From Planctomycetota bacterium (GTDB taxonomy: Bacteria; Planctomycetota; MHYJ01; JACPRB01): DNA of 62,611 nucleotides. Below the pieces are notes generated by a model. It was given only the letters and a program-made list of their open reading frames with translations. It was not told where the DNA came from and ran no database searches. A program made the position numbers and the translations under genes. The stretch covers positions 1 to 62,611 of the forward strand of contig JACQVR010000090.1 of the NCBI GenBank assembly GCA_016209705.1. The letters are read 5' to 3'. Positions 60,076-62,611 of the stretch are shown piece by piece. How positions within the stretch are numbered: the stretch's first letter is position 1; every line of letters begins with the position of its first letter.

Positions 60076-60167
60076 ACAAGCGGGCAGGCGGAGTCCGCGT
60101 AGTTCACGTCTCGAAGTTCGAGTCCCTCCGGAACGGGGTATAGTTATCCTGTCGATCCGGAGGGGAC

Positions 60168-60359
60168 ATGTTCGCCCTGGTGTTCCTCTTCTTCAGTTTC
60201 CCATCTCTCCGATCCGCCGATCTCCTTCAGGAGGTCTCGCTCGCCGCCCTGAAGCGGGCGGATCGATACAAGGAGGGGACCAATTTCCGCGCGTGGGTGC
60301 GGGAGATCGCGTTCCATCGCATCCTGAGATGGGCACGGAGATTACCTATCCATCGTTGA
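60168..60359 (+). pseudogene. ECF sigma factor fragment, region 2
   Basis: 63 codons: a hydrophobic beginning MFALVFLFFSF unrelated to sigma, then SADLLQEVSLAALKRADRYK and EGTNFRAWVREIAFHRILRW, then a stop. Paralogue of 31588-31842. GGAGGGG precedes the ATG and TATAGT lies near 60140, so it may be expressed. Region 4 is absent. 60076-60167 contains no other feature. Confidence 0.75.
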
Positions 60360-60400
60360 AGCGGCTCAATCACAGCGCGCAGCGCCGTCCGGGAAAGCAG

Positions 60401-60479
60401 GATTCTAGATTCTCGATTTTCGATTCTTGAAGGCGCTTCGTCCACGAATCCGGAGTCGAGAATCTAGAATCTAGAATCG
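60401..60479. repeat. GATTCTAGATTCTCGATT palindromic repeat
   Basis: GATTCTAGATTCTCGATTTT opposes GAGTCGAGAATCTAGAATCT with a 7-8-base period and a short loop. Between the sigma fragment and the PQQ gene. Confidence 0.8.
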
Positions 60480-60531
60480 CTCGGGCATACTGGCAGCTCC
60501 GATAGATGCATCAGCCCGGCTTTACGATCCT

Positions 60532-61731
60532 TCATCTCACATCGATGCACACCAGGTCGCCTTTGCTGTTGCGGCAGTAGATCAGCCCGTTGCACAGGAC
60601 CGGCGCGGTCCAGTTTTGCGCGCGACGCGAAAGCACGGTGGCTTGGGCGATCTCTTTGTAGCCGCTCGGGTCCGCTTCGGCGATCTTCAATTCGCCCTTC
60701 TTGTCGATGGCAAGGATCTTGCCGCCGGCGATCATCAGATTCTCGAATCCGCCGCGCTCGGACCACTTGACTTCTCCCGTCTTGGCATCCAGGCAGCGGA
60801 GCTGTCCGGTGCCCGTGTTACCGTCCACGCCGTAGATGTGGCCGTCCAGATAAATGGGGCTGCTGAAATGGCAGCTCAGATTCTGGTTTTCCCAGACGGT
60901 TCGCGCGCCCGCTCCGGAGAGGTCGAGAAGCGCGCACCCCCGGTTGTAGCCGGAAGTGATGAAAAGCTTGCCGTCAAAAAAGAGCGGATCCGGTGCGTTC
61001 ACGTCGTAACTCGTCTCCCAGCGGTGGTCCAGCAGTTTTTCCCCGGTCTTGGCGTCCACGACGAACACGTCCTTGGAGCTGAAAATGGCCAGGCATTCCC
61101 GGTCTTTGTTCTTGAAGAATACCGGAGTGGCATATCCGCCCTTTCCGCCGCCGCTGGCCCAGATTTTCTTGCCGGTCGCCTTGTTCAGGGCCACGCCGCT
61201 CGCGCCCGCGTTGTAGAAAACGGCGTCTCCGACCACGAGCGGCGATCCCGCCAGCCCCCAGGTGATGTGGCTTCCCCCATGCTCGGAAAGAAGGTCCACC
61301 TGCCACTTTACCTTTCCGGTCTTGGCGTCGAGGCACAGCGCGAGCCCGTCGCGGCTCATCGTGTAGACGAAGTCGCCGTCCAAAGCAGGCGTCGACCGCG
61401 GCCCCGGGTAGTTGCCTTTCTTGCTGGGATAAGTGTGGTGCCAGACTTCTTTTCCAGTCTCCGCATCCACGCAATAAATCACGTCGACGTTGTTCTTGTT
61501 CCCCAGCGTGTACAGGCGCTTGTCGGCGATCGACACGCAGGAATGGCCTTCGCCCACGTTGACCTTCCATTTGACCTTCGGTCCTTTCGCCAAGGCCTGC
61601 GGGTCCCACTCCGTCTCCTTGGAAATGCCGGTGCCATCCGGTCCGCGCCAGCGCGGCCACTCGGGCCCGCGCGAGGTGGTCATCGCCAAAAGTTGGCCCG
61701 CGCAAAGAATCGTGGCGAGTGAAAGCTTCAT
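60532..61731 (-). CDS. Exported PQQ-type beta-propeller protein (BamB-like)
   Basis: 399 residues from ATG 61731. Signal peptide MKLSLATILCAGQLLAMTTS, then WPRWRGPDGTGISKETEWDP, a characteristic start of planctomycetal PQQ-propeller proteins. Blades such as VDAETGKEVWHHTYPS, CLDAKTGKVKWQVDLL and VVDAKTGEKLLDHRW follow the repeated DxxTGxxxW. Seven or eight blades. Function unknown; probably binds proteins or polymers in the periplasm. Divergent relation to nothing nearby. Confidence 0.9.
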   Translation of the reverse strand: MKLSLATILCAGQLLAMTTSRGPEWPRWRGPDGTGISKETEWDPQALAKGPKVKWKVNVGEGHSCVSIADKRLYTLGNKNNVDVIYCVDAETGKEVWHHTYPSKKGNYPGPRSTPALDGDFVYTMSRDGLALCLDAKTGKVKWQVDLLSEHGGSHITWGLAGSPLVVGDAVFYNAGASGVALNKATGKKIWASGGGKGGYATPVFFKNKDRECLAIFSSKDVFVVDAKTGEKLLDHRWETSYDVNAPDPLFFDGKLFITSGYNRGCALLDLSGAGARTVWENQNLSCHFSSPIYLDGHIYGVDGNTGTGQLRCLDAKTGEVKWSERGGFENLMIAGGKILAIDKKGELKIAEADPSGYKEIAQATVLSRRAQNWTAPVLCNGLIYCRNSKGDLVCIDVR

Positions 61732-61789
61732 GGCTTCCTCCTGATGCTACTTATCTTTACGGCGATCGAGGCGAAGTCGCTCCCCATAT

Positions 61790-62392
61790 TCAGTCGAGCC
61801 GGCCATGGCGGAGCCAGAGACGCGAATTCCGGTCGGGAATGCGGCGATAGTGTTCGCTCTCTTTTGAATAGATCAACTCGCCCGGGCCGGACGCAAAGAC
61901 GACGGCGCCGCTCGATTCATCCGGGAACGCCACGAACGGAAGCCGGACGTCCTCGGTGAATCCTTCTGCAAAATTGAGACGACTCCACGTTCGTCCGCCG
62001 TCCTTACTCATGAGGACGACGGCGTCGTCGGTGACTTGACTCTTCGGCCAGCCCGCGGCGCTCGACCGCGTTTGAGTGAAGAAGAGCCTTCGGCCGTTCG
62101 CCCGGAGGCGATAGCACATGACGTAGGTCGCGTACCGGGACTGGTAGGGAGGAACAGGATCGCTCCAGGTGTCGCCTCCCGAGCGCGGGATGGAGATCTC
62201 GGAGGTTGCCCGCGGCCCCTCAAACGGATGCTGCGAGACGAAGAGATGTTGCCACGTGTTTCGGAGCACGTAGAGGTGAGGCGGGGAAGCGGAGGCGACG
62301 ATCCAGCCCGCGTAACCGTAAGACGTCCACACACCCACATCGGCGATCCGTTTCGGAGGGAGCCACGAGGAATCGTTGGCTCGTCCTTCCAC
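61790..62392 (-). pseudogene. BNR/sialidase-like C-terminal fragment, 5' truncated
   Basis: 200 residues counted from GTG 62392; the frame is open further to about 62484, where a TAG and the 41-base repeat begin. Asp-box SKDGGRTW, with a second SGGDTWSDP, shows a BNR-type propeller fragment (VGVWTSYGYAGWIVASAS, LFFTQTRSSAAGW). There is no signal peptide or start, so the gene was probably cut by the repeat. Bases 62508-62611 show nothing recognisable. Confidence 0.65.
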
Positions 62393-62466
62393 AAGGTAGA
62401 AACCTAGTCTCCAGTGATGTCCTCGTCGCGCGCATCGGTCTCGACGGATCTATCGGGGAATGGATA

Positions 62467-62507
62467 GCATCTAAGCAACCCGAGCTAATTTTCTGCACCC
62501 CCCTCCC
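62467..62507. repeat. 41-base terminal repeat, right copy (inverted)
   Basis: Reverse complement matches 80-120 in about 34 of 41 bases. It lies at the upstream edge of the truncated BNR gene. Confidence 0.7.
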
Positions 62508-62611
62508 GCGGCTCTGGGTTTGAGGGCTCGACGCAGGATACCGCGCAAGGCAAGCGTTTTGAGCAAGCGGACGACTGCGATTGGGAATTCGGCGGGACCT
62601 GTCGTCAGCAT

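Noticed and set aside
60085..60140. tRNA-like T-arm (GTTCGAGTCC)
   Set aside because: The stem halves beside the loop do not pair and there is no anticodon arm or acceptor stem; it is better read as a degenerate AGTCC arm.

Overview
The window is 62.6 kb of GC-rich DNA from a Gram-negative-type (diderm) bacterium. Evidence for two membranes: a D-arabinose 5-phosphate isomerase/LptA-like pair (Kdo and LPS transport), many lipobox signal peptides, a Tat component and a probable outer-membrane barrel. Exported PQQ-propeller, WD40, HEAT and squalene-cyclase-like proteins, a WPRWRGPDGTG start motif, short STN-domain proteins and several ECF sigma genes or fragments are typical of Planctomycetota and relatives. 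That placement is an inference and no rRNA is present to test it. No tRNA, rRNA, CRISPR array or intact insertion sequence was seen.

Layout. 0.1-4.7 kb (minus): truncated nucleotidyltransferase, lipoprotein, purM, purF and a small membrane protein. 4.7-10.2 kb (plus): a nusA-infB-ylxP-rbfA-rph translation/RNA operon with a strong promoter and a leader terminator but no rimP. 10.3-15.1 kb (minus): metalloprotease, a SAM hydroxide adenosyltransferase/LarC2 fusion, and priA. 15.2-20.5 kb: M16 peptidase, TatA, an ECF sigma/anti-sigma pair and an STN protein. 20.8-25.8 kb (minus): isocitrate dehydrogenase, LptA-like protein, kdsD, O-methyltransferase. 25.9-31.4 kb: ferredoxin/DUF309, CDGSH, DUF486, MscS, dienelactone hydrolase and a pteridine reductase-folB-folK operon. 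31.5-38.9 kb is accessory: sigma-factor fragments bracket a Phd/PIN toxin-antitoxin pair, an aromatic amino acid decarboxylase, a DUF433/DUF5615 pair, a radical SAM protein and a MATE pump. 39-54.7 kb: DinB-like protein, M14, S9B and S9A peptidases, endonuclease V, toroid and propeller proteins, cupin, F420-type reductase, metallo-beta-lactamase fold. 54.8-62.5 kb: MazEF, DUF4230, histidine kinase, EamA permease, WD40, DUF1028, another sigma fragment, a PQQ propeller and a truncated BNR protein.

The most distinctive feature is a dense set of palindromic repeats. Their arms are short motifs iterated every 7-10 bases, and arms of one family are often nested inside arms of another. About 25 elements lie in intergenic gaps. 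Several supply the stop codon or last residues of the gene they touch, and two are inserted in frame just after signal peptides. A 150-160-base composite element occurs twice with about 88 percent identity and a conserved multi-hairpin fold, making it a good candidate structured RNA or mobile element. The two window ends carry inverted copies of another 41-base repeat, each next to a truncated gene.

Other points of interest are the adenosyltransferase-LarC2 fusion, a 31-base palindrome shared upstream of priA and mscS, and three decayed ECF sigma genes that all end near region 2.
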